NCBI GenBank assembly: GCA_004553575.1 | Contig: SFLA01000001.1 | Location: 1-64,000 of the forward strand | DNA: 64,000 nucleotides | Source: Clostridiales bacterium | GTDB lineage: Bacteria > Bacillota > Clostridia > Oscillospirales > CAG-382 | Reading direction: 5' to 3' | Part shown: positions 25,823 through 35,068 of the stretch, piece after piece | Numbering within the stretch: the stretch's first letter is position 1 | How the letters are laid out: every line of letters begins with the position of its first letter | Made by a program: the position numbers and the translations under genes | Notes under the pieces: generated by a model | Databases searched by the model: none | Told to the model about the DNA's origin: nothing | Seen by the model: the letters and a program-made list of their open reading frames with translations, nothing else

Positions 25823-26758
25823 TCAGCCTTTCTTCTGCGCGGCGGCATAACCGACACAGAACTCTGCTCCGTCGAAGCCTCCGTCGGCGGGTGAAAGCTC
25901 CGAAATAAGCTCCTCGGCGCCCCCGGCAAGCTTGGACTTTCTTCCGGCGAGCATTATGCGGACGGACATAAGCATTTCGTCCACGGTGGCAATGGTATTC
26001 TCCTTGCCCTCCATGAAATTGCAGACCTGCTCGAGCATCGCTTCGTATACCTTGCCGGAATCGATTTTGTATACATAGGTGGTTTTATCCGTCATAACGA
26101 CCGCCGTCGAAGGCTGCCAGCCCTTAAGACAGATATGATAATCCGCGGTCACGCCGCTTGCGTAGGTGACGAAATAGCTGTCGCACGGGACGTCGCCCAC
26201 CTTGCCGCCGCCCACATATCTGCAGGAAACCGCCGTCTCGCCGCGGAGGAAGCCCATTATCGTTTCCACCGCGTGGATGGCGTAGTTGAACTCGTCCACT
26301 CCGACCGTCGCGGTGACATGTATTATTCTGCCCCGCTCCGACTCGGGTATCGCGAAGAAGGACTGGTGCTCGTAGGTGTAGCGGAGGGCGGAGGTTCCGA
26401 TTACGGTCTTGCCCTCGGCGGCCCAATCCTCGAATATCTTTACATCGGTCATATTGCCGCAGATGGGCTTATCGACAAACACCGGCACGCCGGCGTTCAC
26501 AAACGGACGGCAGCACTCGACATGGCGGTCCCAGTCGCAGCCCTGTATGAAGGCCAGATCGACCATACCCGCCATCTCCTCGAGTGTGGAACAGCGGGCG
26601 GTAAGCCCGTATTTCTTTATAAAGTCGTTAACCTCATCGTCGGTGCGGAAGGAATCGTTGTAAACGGCGGTGTAGCGCGCACGGTCGCCCTTTAGCAGTA
26701 TCTCGGCAAAAGAAGGGGCGTGCGAGGTATCGATATTTACGGTGCCGATTTTTATCAT
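25823..26758 (-). CDS. Gfo/Idh/MocA family oxidoreductase
   Basis: This 311-residue protein has a Rossmann N-terminal half with VDLAFIQGCDWDRHVE and the family hallmark PVFVDKPIC, followed by an alpha/beta substrate domain. The usual G-x-G-x-x-G dinucleotide loop near the N-terminus is not evident; the protein opens MIKIGTVNIDTSH. Family members oxidise or reduce sugars, inositols or biliverdin with NAD(P). The substrate here is unknown, and a sugar is a reasonable guess given the carbohydrate genes nearby. It is monocistronic, with a near-perfect promoter overlapping the spoIIE stop and its own terminator. Confidence 0.82.
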   Translation of the reverse strand: MIKIGTVNIDTSHAPSFAEILLKGDRARYTAVYNDSFRTDDEVNDFIKKYGLTARCSTLEEMAGMVDLAFIQGCDWDRHVECCRPFVNAGVPVFVDKPICGNMTDVKIFEDWAAEGKTVIGTSALRYTYEHQSFFAIPESERGRIIHVTATVGVDEFNYAIHAVETIMGFLRGETAVSCRYVGGGKVGDVPCDSYFVTYASGVTADYHICLKGWQPSTAVVMTDKTTYVYKIDSGKVYEAMLEQVCNFMEGKENTIATVDEMLMSVRIMLAGRKSKLAGGAEELISELSPADGGFDGAEFCVGYAAAQKKG

Positions 26759-26789
26759 CGTTGTTCATCTCCGTTAATGTTTTCGGCAC

Positions 26790-26818
26790 ATTATACCCCC
26801 AAAACTCCGCCGTGTCAA
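26790..26818 (-). promoter_or_regulatory. Consensus sigma-A promoter of the oxidoreductase gene
   Basis: On the minus strand, TTGACA (26818-26813), 17 nt, TATAAT (26795-26790). Its -35 element overlaps the stop codon region of spoIIE. Confidence 0.85.
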
Positions 26819-28962
26819 TAGAATCTGACCGCGCACACGGACATATCGTCGGAGCTTTCGCCGGTGCCCGACGCAGACGCCATGAGACGCGACGCAGCCT
26901 CGCGCAGGGGAACCCCGGGCGCAAACGCCGAAGATATCGAAATCCGGTCGGCAGGCACACCGTCTGACAGCATAAGCACTATATCGCCGCGCCGCAGCGA
27001 AAACACCGTCTGCTCGGCGCTCACCGATTTTATTATCCCGAGAGGCGGCGTGCGGGAGCGTATTTCGTACTGCTTTTCGCCGCGCAGCAGAAAGCTCGGC
27101 GCGGCGCCGGATTTAACCATCTTCGCCCGTGCACATATTCTGTCCGCCTCCAGAAGGTCGACGGTGGTAAACACCTCGGAATCCGACCCGGCAAGAGTAT
27201 CGCCGAGCAGACGCAGAACGTCGCCGGAATCCGCACCGGCCGAAAGCAGCTTTTCGAGATAGATCGCCGCCAGGCGGGATGCCACGGAGGCATCCCTTCC
27301 GCTGCCCATGCCGTCGGCTATAACCGCGCAGAAGCAGCCGTCGGGAGTATCGAAGCAGCTTACCGTATCTCCGCAGAGCGATTCGCCGTCGCGTACGCTG
27401 ACCAGCTTTACGCATTCGGTGCGGAGAGCGGGTCTGGTGCGCAGTCTGAGGGTGACCCTGTCGTCGCCGTATATGAATTCGGGAGCGGTCATGCATCTCC
27501 CGACCGCCGCCGCAACCGCCCGCGACAGCTCCTTAGACGACACGCGTATGCTGTCCGGCATTACGCCGAACACCTCGACGGTACGCATACGCCTCCCCGT
27601 CACGCGGATTTTGGAAAAATACACATTCATTTCGGAAAGCACGCCGGCAACCTTCTTTTCGAGCTCCGGGTCGGCAAGCGCTTCCTCCTCGGCACGCCGG
27701 GCGGCGCCGGAGAGAAGCTGTGAGAAGGCAAGATACTCCTCCCCGAGCGCCTTGACCGCTCGGCGCGCCGAATCTGTCCTGTCCGCCACGCAGCCGTTCG
27801 CGGCAAAAGCGAGATCGGCGCAGTGCGGACAGCCGTTCCGCAGACCTTCCGGAAGCTCCTCCGGAAGTATCATCCTGCCCTCGGAGGCGGGAAACGCCAG
27901 CAGTGCCGCGAGGTCGCCCCTGTCGCGGTCGCATCCGCCGCATTCGGAGCATACGGCGTCGACTCTTTTGCGCACCGCGTCGTAAGCTTCCCCTCGCGAC
28001 GGAGCCGACAGCCCGTCCGAAACGGTGTAAAACAGCCCCGAGAGCGAGGAAAACGCCTTTGCCATGGCGGCCTGTCCGATCGGAAGCGGTTCTTCCTCCC
28101 TGTCCGGAGCCGGGGCGGGAAGCCGCAGGAAGGACAGCGGGATATACAGAACGATACCTGCGGCAAGCGCCAGCGCCACCGGAATTATCCCTTCGAAGGA
28201 CAAAAGATACGCACCTGCCGATACGGAAATCATATATCCGATAATCAGGGCAAAAACCGGGCTCCCGGCGAAGAAAAGCCCCGCAACCAGCCCGAATATT
28301 CCGACCGTCGGCACGGCGGATACAGGTCCGGCAAGCGCAAATACGAAGCCCGCAGCCCCTCCGAACGGAAACCTGCGGCGCCGGCAGGCGAGCACGGTGA
28401 GCGTTGCGGCGACGCATACGGACACCGGTACGCCGAAAACCATAATATTCGCCGTCGCCCGGGCGGCGACAAATCCCGCGGCGAGAAACGCCATTCCGCG
28501 GCGCATCGAATCCGCCGCTCCGCCGCCGGCCGGATACGCGAACAGGAAAGTGAACAGCGGAGGGATAAGCAGCACGCACACCGCGCCGGGTATATCCGCC
28601 GCAAGCGATTCTCCCCCGAGGAATATTCTTACCGCGAGGCAGGCGGACGCCGAGCAGGCGAGCAGCAGCTTTTCCCAGAGCGGCGAAGGGCGCGAGCGCC
28701 CGGTAAGCAGTCTTACGAACAGCACATACGAGGCGGCGAGCAGCGTCACCGCGGGATATCTCCCGAACAGCAGCGCGGACGCCGCGACGCCTGCATAAAC
28801 CGCCGGCAGCGATTCCGCACAGGCGCACAGCAGTGCAATTCCGAACGGATATATGCCCTCCGAAAGAGGGCATGCGCCGAACCAGAAGCCTGCGGCGGCT
28901 CCCGGAAGCAGTTTTTTCATAGTATAGCCGAAGATTCGTCCCGCCGTTTTCTTAAACTTCAT
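26815..28962 (-). CDS. spoIIE: SpoIIE, stage II sporulation serine phosphatase
   Basis: This 715-residue protein has an N-terminal region of about ten transmembrane helices (residues ~15-290), a middle linker/oligomerisation region with a Cys cluster (VCSECGGCDRD), and a C-terminal PP2C domain. The metal-binding PP2C motifs ADGMGSGRDAS and IVLMLSDGVP are present. SpoIIE dephosphorylates SpoIIAA to release sigma-F in the forespore and contributes to polar septum assembly. The protein is somewhat shorter than B. subtilis SpoIIE. A TATAAT at 29005-29000 with a poor -35 lies upstream, and no clear Spo0A box was seen. Confidence 0.92.
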   Translation of the reverse strand: MKFKKTAGRIFGYTMKKLLPGAAAGFWFGACPLSEGIYPFGIALLCACAESLPAVYAGVAASALLFGRYPAVTLLAASYVLFVRLLTGRSRPSPLWEKLLLACSASACLAVRIFLGGESLAADIPGAVCVLLIPPLFTFLFAYPAGGGAADSMRRGMAFLAAGFVAARATANIMVFGVPVSVCVAATLTVLACRRRRFPFGGAAGFVFALAGPVSAVPTVGIFGLVAGLFFAGSPVFALIIGYMISVSAGAYLLSFEGIIPVALALAAGIVLYIPLSFLRLPAPAPDREEEPLPIGQAAMAKAFSSLSGLFYTVSDGLSAPSRGEAYDAVRKRVDAVCSECGGCDRDRGDLAALLAFPASEGRMILPEELPEGLRNGCPHCADLAFAANGCVADRTDSARRAVKALGEEYLAFSQLLSGAARRAEEEALADPELEKKVAGVLSEMNVYFSKIRVTGRRMRTVEVFGVMPDSIRVSSKELSRAVAAAVGRCMTAPEFIYGDDRVTLRLRTRPALRTECVKLVSVRDGESLCGDTVSCFDTPDGCFCAVIADGMGSGRDASVASRLAAIYLEKLLSAGADSGDVLRLLGDTLAGSDSEVFTTVDLLEADRICARAKMVKSGAAPSFLLRGEKQYEIRSRTPPLGIIKSVSAEQTVFSLRRGDIVLMLSDGVPADRISISSAFAPGVPLREAASRLMASASGTGESSDDMSVCAVRFY

Positions 28963-29046
28963 TTCTGTCTTCTCCCGCTCACTTGTGTTGGTGACCGTAA
29001 TTATACCGTCGGCAGTGCGCGTAATACGCCGAATCGGATATGAGAA

Positions 29047-30333
29047 TCAGAACAGATTTGGGTGTGCAAAGTCAATTAATGTATTAATGCTAATGAGATT
29101 CTGCGGATTTTGACGCATAAGGTTCCAATACAGACCGCCGCGCAGTCCGTATTCCGGCAGCAGCGCCAGCTTTGCGGATATGCTGCGGGTATCCTCGAAG
29201 AAGACGATATGCTCGTTCCCGCCCTCGCTGTAGCGGAAATACGGCGTCTGAGCCGTACGGTCATAGAATATCTCGGCGCCCTTTTCCGCCGCCAGCCGGT
29301 ATGCCTCGACGGTCGACAGCGACGGAGCGAAGGATTTGCCGGGAATATACGGCAGCATAAAGTCGTAGCCGTAATTCGATATTCCCATGAATATCTTTCC
29401 GGGATCTATTACGCTTACTGCGTAATCCAGAACTCTCTTTACGCTTCCTATGGGCGATACCGGCATCGGCGGTCCGTAGGAATATCCCCATTCGTAGGTC
29501 ATTACCAGCACGCAGTTGGCATTTTCGCCGAGCAGTGCGTAGTCGTGTCCGGCATAAAGCTGTCCCGGCTGATCCCCGTATACCTTCGGAGCGAGAGCGC
29601 ACATCACCGGGTACCCCTCGGCGTTCAGCGTTCTGCGCAGAAAGCCGATAAATTCTGCGTATTTTACCGCATAATCTCCTGAAAGGTATTCGAAATCCAC
29701 ATCCAGCGCATAGTAGCCCTTGGCGGAAAGATTGCGAAGTATGTTGCCGGTCAGCGCCGCAATCGCCCCGCGGTCGTCAAGCAGATTCTCGGCGAGTTCG
29801 GGGGAAAAGGTGTCCTCGGCGGTAAGGGTCGAAAGATGCATTACGGGATATGTGCCGTAAGCCTCCGCCCGCGAAAGCAGGGCGCCGTCGTCCAGCTCTA
29901 TAAGCTCTCCCTCCGGCGTAAAGCCGTAGGTAAACGGCATGAGATAATTCATGAACGGCAGAACCGTGTCCAGCAGCGTCCGGGATATAAAGGGATAGGC
30001 GTAACCGCCGATCTGATATTCGCCGACCGGACTCCGCTCCCAGCTTATAATAAGTTCCTGCCCGGGATAAATTACATCTCTGCCCTGAAGAAGCAGGTTG
30101 TTGCAGTAGAGCCGGCGCACCGTGATTCCGTACCTTCCGGCTATGCTCTGCAGGGTTTCTCCCTCCCTGACCGTATGTGTCTCGGTCGGATTGAGCACCG
30201 TTATGCAGGTGCCTGCGGCAAGCGGCATCGATACCGGAACTCCGTTGTTTGCGGCGAGCACCTCCGCGTCAACCCCGAATATCCCGGCTATTTCGGCTGC
30301 GGTCTGCCCCCTTGCGGCTATGTAGTTTTTCAT
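29047..30333 (-). CDS. LysM-GH18 spore-type cortex/wall hydrolase (SleL/YaaH-like)
   Basis: This 428-residue protein has two N-terminal LysM-type repeats: a divergent one (YIAARGQTAAEIAGIFGV) and a canonical one (HTVREGETLQSIAGRYGITV). A GH18 barrel follows, with the catalytic motif ALDVDFEYL corresponding to D-x-x-D-x-D-x-E. This architecture is typical of SleL/YaaH, N-acetylglucosaminidases that degrade cortex fragments during germination. There is no signal peptide, as in SleL, which is deposited on spores from the mother cell. ATG 30333 was chosen, with GGAGG 8 nt upstream. It is divergent from the serine hydrolase gene. Confidence 0.85.
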   Translation of the reverse strand: MKNYIAARGQTAAEIAGIFGVDAEVLAANNGVPVSMPLAAGTCITVLNPTETHTVREGETLQSIAGRYGITVRRLYCNNLLLQGRDVIYPGQELIISWERSPVGEYQIGGYAYPFISRTLLDTVLPFMNYLMPFTYGFTPEGELIELDDGALLSRAEAYGTYPVMHLSTLTAEDTFSPELAENLLDDRGAIAALTGNILRNLSAKGYYALDVDFEYLSGDYAVKYAEFIGFLRRTLNAEGYPVMCALAPKVYGDQPGQLYAGHDYALLGENANCVLVMTYEWGYSYGPPMPVSPIGSVKRVLDYAVSVIDPGKIFMGISNYGYDFMLPYIPGKSFAPSLSTVEAYRLAAEKGAEIFYDRTAQTPYFRYSEGGNEHIVFFEDTRSISAKLALLPEYGLRGGLYWNLMRQNPQNLISINTLIDFAHPNLF

Positions 30334-30361
30334 GCGATTTTCCTCCGGCATAATTTAACGG

Positions 30362-30389
30362 TTGATTTATTTCGTAAAAGTGATATAAT
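30362..30389 (+). promoter_or_regulatory. Promoter of the serine hydrolase gene
   Basis: TTGATT (30362-30367), 16 nt, TATAAT (30384-30389). AGGAGG is at 30421-30426. Confidence 0.65.
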
Positions 30390-30436
30390 TAATCGGATAA
30401 TACCATTCGCAGAACAAATCAGGAGGACTTTGACAG

Positions 30437-31171
30437 ATGCTCGAAGAATATCTGTGCGGGGAAACAGCCGTTCTTATACGTCCCGTCGGCGGGGAGCCGT
30501 CGCTGTCCCACAATGCGGACAAGCCGTTCCGCAGCGCAAGCGTAATCAAGCTGTTCATACTTTCTTACTGCATCGAATCCGGCGCGGACGAATCCGCGGT
30601 TCTTAAGGTAAACCCGCGCGACCGGGTCGGAAACAGCGTGCTTTCGGAGCTTAAATCGTCATCGGTTACGGTCGGCGACGCCATGACTTTTATGATCGCC
30701 TCATCGGACAACACCGCGACCAATCTGCTGATACGCGAATCCGGAATGGACGCAATTAACGCATATATAAAGTCAATCGGCTGCCGCGGCACCGTAATTT
30801 CCCGCAAGATGATGGATTTTGCCGCGGCGGAGCGCGGAGAAGAGAATTACACCACGCTTTCCGACTGCTATACGGTAATGACCCGTCTTATGAAATCCGA
30901 CAGGGCAAAAGAGATACTCTCCGCCCAAAAAGACCGGGAGAGGCTTATGCGATATATATTCGGCGGTGTCGCCGGCTATACCAAAAGCGGCGACATACCC
31001 GGTGTCTTCAACGACGTCGGAGTTATTGCCGCCGGCGGAAAAGAGGTCTTTGCCGGAGTGCTGACCGACGGATTTGACCGCGCGGCGGCAAAGCGGCTGT
31101 GCGGAAAGGTCGGACTTGCCGCCTGCGGAGCGTGCTCCCCGGTAACCGGAAGGGAGGCGGAGCTCGGTTGA
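30437..31171 (+). CDS. Class A beta-lactamase-like serine hydrolase (cytosolic form)
   Basis: This 244-residue protein carries the penicillin-recognising motifs in order: S-x-x-K in SASVIKLF, S-D-N in SSDNTATN, and K-S-G in YTKSGDI. It has no signal peptide, and the Omega-loop region (KMMDFAAAERGEENYTT) offers Glu residues but no exact E-x-x-L-N. Members of this clade are often annotated as class A beta-lactamase-related and need not confer resistance; they can act on peptidoglycan peptides or esters. AGGAGG is 10 nt before the ATG. The last base triplet overlaps the TTG start of the membrane protein gene. Confidence 0.8.
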   Translation: MLEEYLCGETAVLIRPVGGEPSLSHNADKPFRSASVIKLFILSYCIESGADESAVLKVNPRDRVGNSVLSELKSSSVTVGDAMTFMIASSDNTATNLLIRESGMDAINAYIKSIGCRGTVISRKMMDFAAAERGEENYTTLSDCYTVMTRLMKSDRAKEILSAQKDRERLMRYIFGGVAGYTKSGDIPGVFNDVGVIAAGGKEVFAGVLTDGFDRAAAKRLCGKVGLAACGACSPVTGREAELG

Positions 31172-32943
31172 ACGCACGGAGAATGGCTGCGGCTTTTCGC
31201 AGCCACTGGCAGATAATCGCGCTCTGCGCGGTTCTGCTGTTCGGAGTGGTAATACCGATGTGCAATGTCCAGACCATGCTCGGTCACGACGTATATTATC
31301 ACATGACCCGCATGGAATCGGTCGCACAGGAGCTGAAAAACGGCAACATTCCCACCCGGCTTTACTATTTCGTCTACGACGGCTACGGCTACGCTTCGCC
31401 GATGTTCTACGGCGATCTGTTCCTTTATATACCGGCGGCGCTGATACTTATGGGAATGCCGATGCCGCTTGCCTACAAGGCGTTCATGATAATCTGCGTC
31501 TGCGCCTGCGCGCTTACCTCGTATTACTGCGGAAGAAAGATGTTCGGCAGCAGGACCGCCGCGCTCATCGTGTCAGTCTCGTACGCCTTTTCGTCGTATT
31601 TCGCGGTTGACACCTTTACCCGTGCCGCAAACGGAGAGATGCAGGCGTTCGTATTCGTACCGCTGGCGTTTCTCGGCCTGTACGGCATTATCGAGGAGGA
31701 CGGCAAATACTGGTATTTTCTGCCTCTGGGGCTCGCCGCCGTTCTGGTATCACACCTGCTCACCGCGGCAATGCTGGTCTTCTTCCTGTTTGTTTACGCG
31801 CTGATAAGCCTGCCGAAGCTTATAAAAAAGCCGAAAGGCTTTATCCGCATAGCCGTATGCGCGGCAGTCTTCCTGCTCGTTGCGGCATGCTTCCTTATGC
31901 CTCTTGTCGAGCAGCTCGTATCTGCCGAATTTCTTTCCACCGACGGAACCAGTGCAACCAAGTTCGGCACCATGGCGGAAAGGGCGCTCACTCCGATGCA
32001 GACGATATCGCTGCTTAATATGAAAACCGACAACGACCCGTGGATTCCCAACGGTATCGGATACCTGCCGCTGGCACTTCTGCTGTTCCGGCTCGTAATG
32101 ATAAACAAGATACGCTTCTGCCGGGGAGACGTCTTTCTGATACTGTCATTTTTCTGTTTGTTTGCCTCGTCGTCGCTGTTTCCCTGGGATCTGTTCCAGA
32201 GTCTGCTCGGAACACTGCAGTTCCCGTGGAGAATAATGCTGTTCGCAACCCTGTTCACCGCGCTGTCGGCGGGCGATTACTTCCGGCAGATACCCGCGGA
32301 ATCCGCCGGCGCCTTTACCGCGGCGGTATGCGTGCTTTCGCTTTGCGCGTTCGGAAGCGTTTACGTGCCCAGAATGAGCACATATGCCGGATACGAGCAG
32401 AGCGGCTACGAAGTCGTATACTATAAAGGGATAAATATCGGCGGAAATATCGGAGTCGGCGAATATCTGCCGTCCGGCACCGACCGCGGCAAAATGCTTA
32501 ACCGCGGAAATGTTGTCACCTCCGACGGCACGGGGAATTACCGGGCGTATCAGGAGGACGGCGGCGATCTTTACGTCGCGGTCGAATACGGAGACGGTAT
32601 GGGAACGTATCTCGATCTTCCGCTGATAATGTACAAAGGCTATTCAGCTTCGTTCATCACCGCCGCGGGCGCCGAGATACCGCTTGAAACGGACTATGGC
32701 GAGAACAACGTACTGCGGGTATATCTCGGCAGCGTGACGGAGAGCGGCACCGTTTACGTCACCTATTCCGGCACCGCAGTCCAGCACGTCTCCGCGTGGA
32801 TATCAGCGATAAGCTGTATCGCACTTGCAGCCGCCGGGATATATTTCAGCTGCAGGAAAGCAGCTCGGAAACGGTCACAAACCCGTACCCCTTCGCCAGA
32901 AGCGCCGGAATTATCTTCCGAAGCGCCTCGGGCGTATGACTGA
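31168..32943 (+). CDS. Large YfhO/GT-C-like integral membrane protein
   Basis: This 591-residue protein has about 12 transmembrane helices, an extracytoplasmic C-terminal beta-rich domain (about 420-560), one last helix and a basic tail. The first loop, with GHDVYYHMTRMESVAQELKNG and a GYGYASPMFYGDL segment, matches membrane proteins annotated as 6-pyruvoyl-tetrahydropterin-synthase-related or YfhO-like. These are GT-C-type glycosyltransferase relatives that may glycosylate teichoic acids or lipids. The start is TTG 31168 (TTGA overlap with the upstream stop), with GGAGG 10 nt upstream. The next ATG (31183) is 25 nt from that site. The last 98 bp overlap the convergent deacetylase gene. Confidence 0.72.
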   Translation: MNARRMAAAFRSHWQIIALCAVLLFGVVIPMCNVQTMLGHDVYYHMTRMESVAQELKNGNIPTRLYYFVYDGYGYASPMFYGDLFLYIPAALILMGMPMPLAYKAFMIICVCACALTSYYCGRKMFGSRTAALIVSVSYAFSSYFAVDTFTRAANGEMQAFVFVPLAFLGLYGIIEEDGKYWYFLPLGLAAVLVSHLLTAAMLVFFLFVYALISLPKLIKKPKGFIRIAVCAAVFLLVAACFLMPLVEQLVSAEFLSTDGTSATKFGTMAERALTPMQTISLLNMKTDNDPWIPNGIGYLPLALLLFRLVMINKIRFCRGDVFLILSFFCLFASSSLFPWDLFQSLLGTLQFPWRIMLFATLFTALSAGDYFRQIPAESAGAFTAAVCVLSLCAFGSVYVPRMSTYAGYEQSGYEVVYYKGINIGGNIGVGEYLPSGTDRGKMLNRGNVVTSDGTGNYRAYQEDGGDLYVAVEYGDGMGTYLDLPLIMYKGYSASFITAAGAEIPLETDYGENNVLRVYLGSVTESGTVYVTYSGTAVQHVSAWISAISCIALAAAGIYFSCRKAARKRSQTRTPSPEAPELSSEAPRAYD

Positions 32944-34240
32944 CCGGCGACGCATAATCGTGCAGCAGCACGATGTCACCCCCCGATGCGTTCGATATCA
33001 CGGTATTCGCAATCACTTCGCTTCCCGGGCAGGACCAATCGCGCGAATCGGTTCTCCATGACCATAAGACATAGTCATAACCGAGTTTTTCCGCAACTTC
33101 GGCGGCGCGGGCATATCTCCCGCCTCCCGGAGGGCGGAACAGCACCGGAACGTATCCGAAGCTGTTCCTGAGGTAGTCTTCGGTGCGGGTTATTTCGGCT
33201 GCAAGCTCCTCGTCGGTAAGCTCCGCTACCGCGGAGTGTGACCACGTGTGATTGCCCACCTCGTGCCCCTCGGCGATTATCCGCTCAACTATGCCCGGGT
33301 ACGTCTCCGCGTTTTTACCGATAACGAAAAAAGTCGCCTTTACTCCGTATTCGGCGAGTATATCGAGTATCTCCACGGTGTATTCGGGATGCGGCCCGTC
33401 GTCGAAGGTAAGCGCCACGCTGTTGCCGGCATCCGGATTTCCCTGAATGAACCCGGAGCTTTCGGCGTCGGTGCCGTACTGCGATTCGCACAGCTCGTCA
33501 AGCGTGCCGAACCCGTAGCCCGCTTCCTCTATTGCCGTAAGCAGTCTGTCCATTACGGCGGCGTTCGTCGCAGAGGTCGGATGGAGCAGCAGTACCATTC
33601 CGTCGTGGAGGTTTGACAGTATCTTATCCAGCGCCCATTCCGGGTCCTTTTGGGCGGAAGCGTCCCAATCCGCGTATGCAAACGACCAGAACACCGGACT
33701 GTACCCCAGCTCCCTGCAGTATTCGAGCGTTTTAAGCGAGAACGAACCCTCCGGCGGCCGGAAATACTTTTTCATCTCAACACCGGTTTTTTCGAGACAG
33801 TGCGTTTCGAGCCTTTCAAGCTCGCTCCGGAGCTGATCGGGGTTCATACCCGATACGTTTGAATGGCTCCAGGTGTGATTGCAGATAAAGTGCCCGTCCG
33901 CATCAAGCGCCTTTACGAATTCCGCATCGGAATTGACTACCGCGGGCAGTATAAAGAATGCGGCCTTTGCCGAATGACCGCGCAGCGTTTCCGCTATTGA
34001 ATATACGTTATCGTTAAGATATCCCGCGTCGAAGGTAAGGTATACCTTTTTGTCTCCTTCGGCGCCGAGATAAAGCGTGCCGTATTCGTCCACCCGGCTG
34101 TCGCCGCCGTAGCAGACGGGCTGAGAATGCCCCGCCGCCTTGAAGAACCAGCCGTTGCCGGCGGAAGCGGCGCACGGAAGCAGACAGATTGCGGCAGCCG
34201 CGGCGGCGAGCAGGCACAGAGCTTTTTTGATTTTTATCAC
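32846..34240 (-). CDS. Tandem double-NodB polysaccharide deacetylase (PdaA-like plus classical)
   Basis: This 464-residue secreted protein has a signal peptide (5-27) and two full NodB domains. The first has the PdaA-type motif VYLTFDAGYLNDN, NHTWSHSNVSG and RPPEGSFS, as in the muramic delta-lactam deacetylase needed for spore cortex. The second has the classical VALTFDDGPHPEYT, GNHTWSHSAVAEL, RPPGGGRY and VLLHDY. Both have the metal-binding D-D/A and H-x-x-x-H residues. Such proteins usually carry one domain, so this is a fusion or internal duplication with two different specificities. The start is GTG 34240 with AAAGGAG 6 nt upstream. A spore or cell-wall role is inferred. Confidence 0.88.
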   Translation of the reverse strand: MIKIKKALCLLAAAAAAICLLPCAASAGNGWFFKAAGHSQPVCYGGDSRVDEYGTLYLGAEGDKKVYLTFDAGYLNDNVYSIAETLRGHSAKAAFFILPAVVNSDAEFVKALDADGHFICNHTWSHSNVSGMNPDQLRSELERLETHCLEKTGVEMKKYFRPPEGSFSLKTLEYCRELGYSPVFWSFAYADWDASAQKDPEWALDKILSNLHDGMVLLLHPTSATNAAVMDRLLTAIEEAGYGFGTLDELCESQYGTDAESSGFIQGNPDAGNSVALTFDDGPHPEYTVEILDILAEYGVKATFFVIGKNAETYPGIVERIIAEGHEVGNHTWSHSAVAELTDEELAAEITRTEDYLRNSFGYVPVLFRPPGGGRYARAAEVAEKLGYDYVLWSWRTDSRDWSCPGSEVIANTVISNASGGDIVLLHDYASPVSHTPEALRKIIPALLAKGYGFVTVSELLSCS

Positions 34241-34318
34241 TATCGTCTCCTTTCGTTATTATTTTCGGCGTATGCCGGTCCAAATAACCTTAGCAATTTT
34301 TAGAAAGGCGTTTTTAAA

Positions 34319-35068
34319 ATGACGATTTGCGTCCCCGCCGCCGATCTGTTTGTCTCGCCCGATGCTTTTTCGGAGCACACCGACGAAGCGCTGTTCGGGA
34401 CGGGCTGCGAAATTATCGATGAATTCGGCGGTTTTTACAGAATTAAAACATATTACGGCTATACCGGCTGGACGGAAAAACGCTGTGTAAGCGAGGAGCT
34501 TCACCCGCCGACGGCGTGCGTTGTATCCCCGTTTTCGGACCTGCTGCCCCGCGCCGAGAACAAATACGCTCCGGTAATGACCCTGCCCCGCGGCAGCATG
34601 ATCGATTACGGAGCGCCTCACCCGGGAGAACGCTGGGGGGTTGCGGTAATGCCGGACAAGAAGGGGCTGTTCATACACACCGAAACGGTTGCGCCGATTC
34701 CCGGAAAGCGCGCGGACTTCCGCGACAGGATCGTTTCGGCGGCAAGGAGCTATCTCGGCGTCCAATACCGCTGGGGCGGAAAAACGCCTGCTGGAATCGA
34801 CTGCTCCGGTCTGGCCTTCATGGCGTATTTCTTCGCCGGGATAACAATATGGAGGGACGCCGACCCCGAAAGAAACGACTGTCTTACGGGCGTGCCCCTC
34901 TCCGCCGCCGGAAAGGGCGACCTTCTATTCTACCCGGGGCATGTCGCGATATATCTCGGCGGCGACCGGTTTATTCATTCCTGCGGAGCGCACGGGGTGT
35001 GCGAAGGCAGCTTCGCCGAGAGCCCTTCAATGAAAAACGACATTATTTACATCGGGACGGCAAAATGA
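34319..35068 (+). CDS. NlpC/P60 cell-wall peptidase with SH3-like domains
   Basis: This 249-residue protein has two N-terminal SH3b-like segments (TICVPAADLF... and FSDLLPRAENKY...). A C-terminal NlpC/P60 domain follows, with the catalytic Cys in AGIDCSGLAF and the His in GHVAIYLGG, preceded by YLGVQYRWGGKTP. The family hydrolyses D-Glu-diaminopimelate bonds in wall stem peptides. No signal peptide is visible, as in cytoplasmic recycling enzymes of the YkfC type, so it may cut imported muropeptides (inference). The ribosome site is weak (AAAGG, about 11 nt). Its stop overlaps the miaB start (ATGA). Confidence 0.85.
   Translation: MTICVPAADLFVSPDAFSEHTDEALFGTGCEIIDEFGGFYRIKTYYGYTGWTEKRCVSEELHPPTACVVSPFSDLLPRAENKYAPVMTLPRGSMIDYGAPHPGERWGVAVMPDKKGLFIHTETVAPIPGKRADFRDRIVSAARSYLGVQYRWGGKTPAGIDCSGLAFMAYFFAGITIWRDADPERNDCLTGVPLSAAGKGDLLFYPGHVAIYLGGDRFIHSCGAHGVCEGSFAESPSMKNDIIYIGTAK

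Noticed and set aside
27533..28873. Antisense or shifted long frames within spoIIE
   Set aside because: The Arg/Gly-rich translations without recognisable motifs are frame shadows of the SpoIIE gene.
30437..31171. Beta-lactamase resistance gene
   Set aside because: The SxxK/SDN/KSG motifs are present, but there is no signal peptide and no clear Omega-loop E-x-x-L-N. A housekeeping serine hydrolase is more likely.
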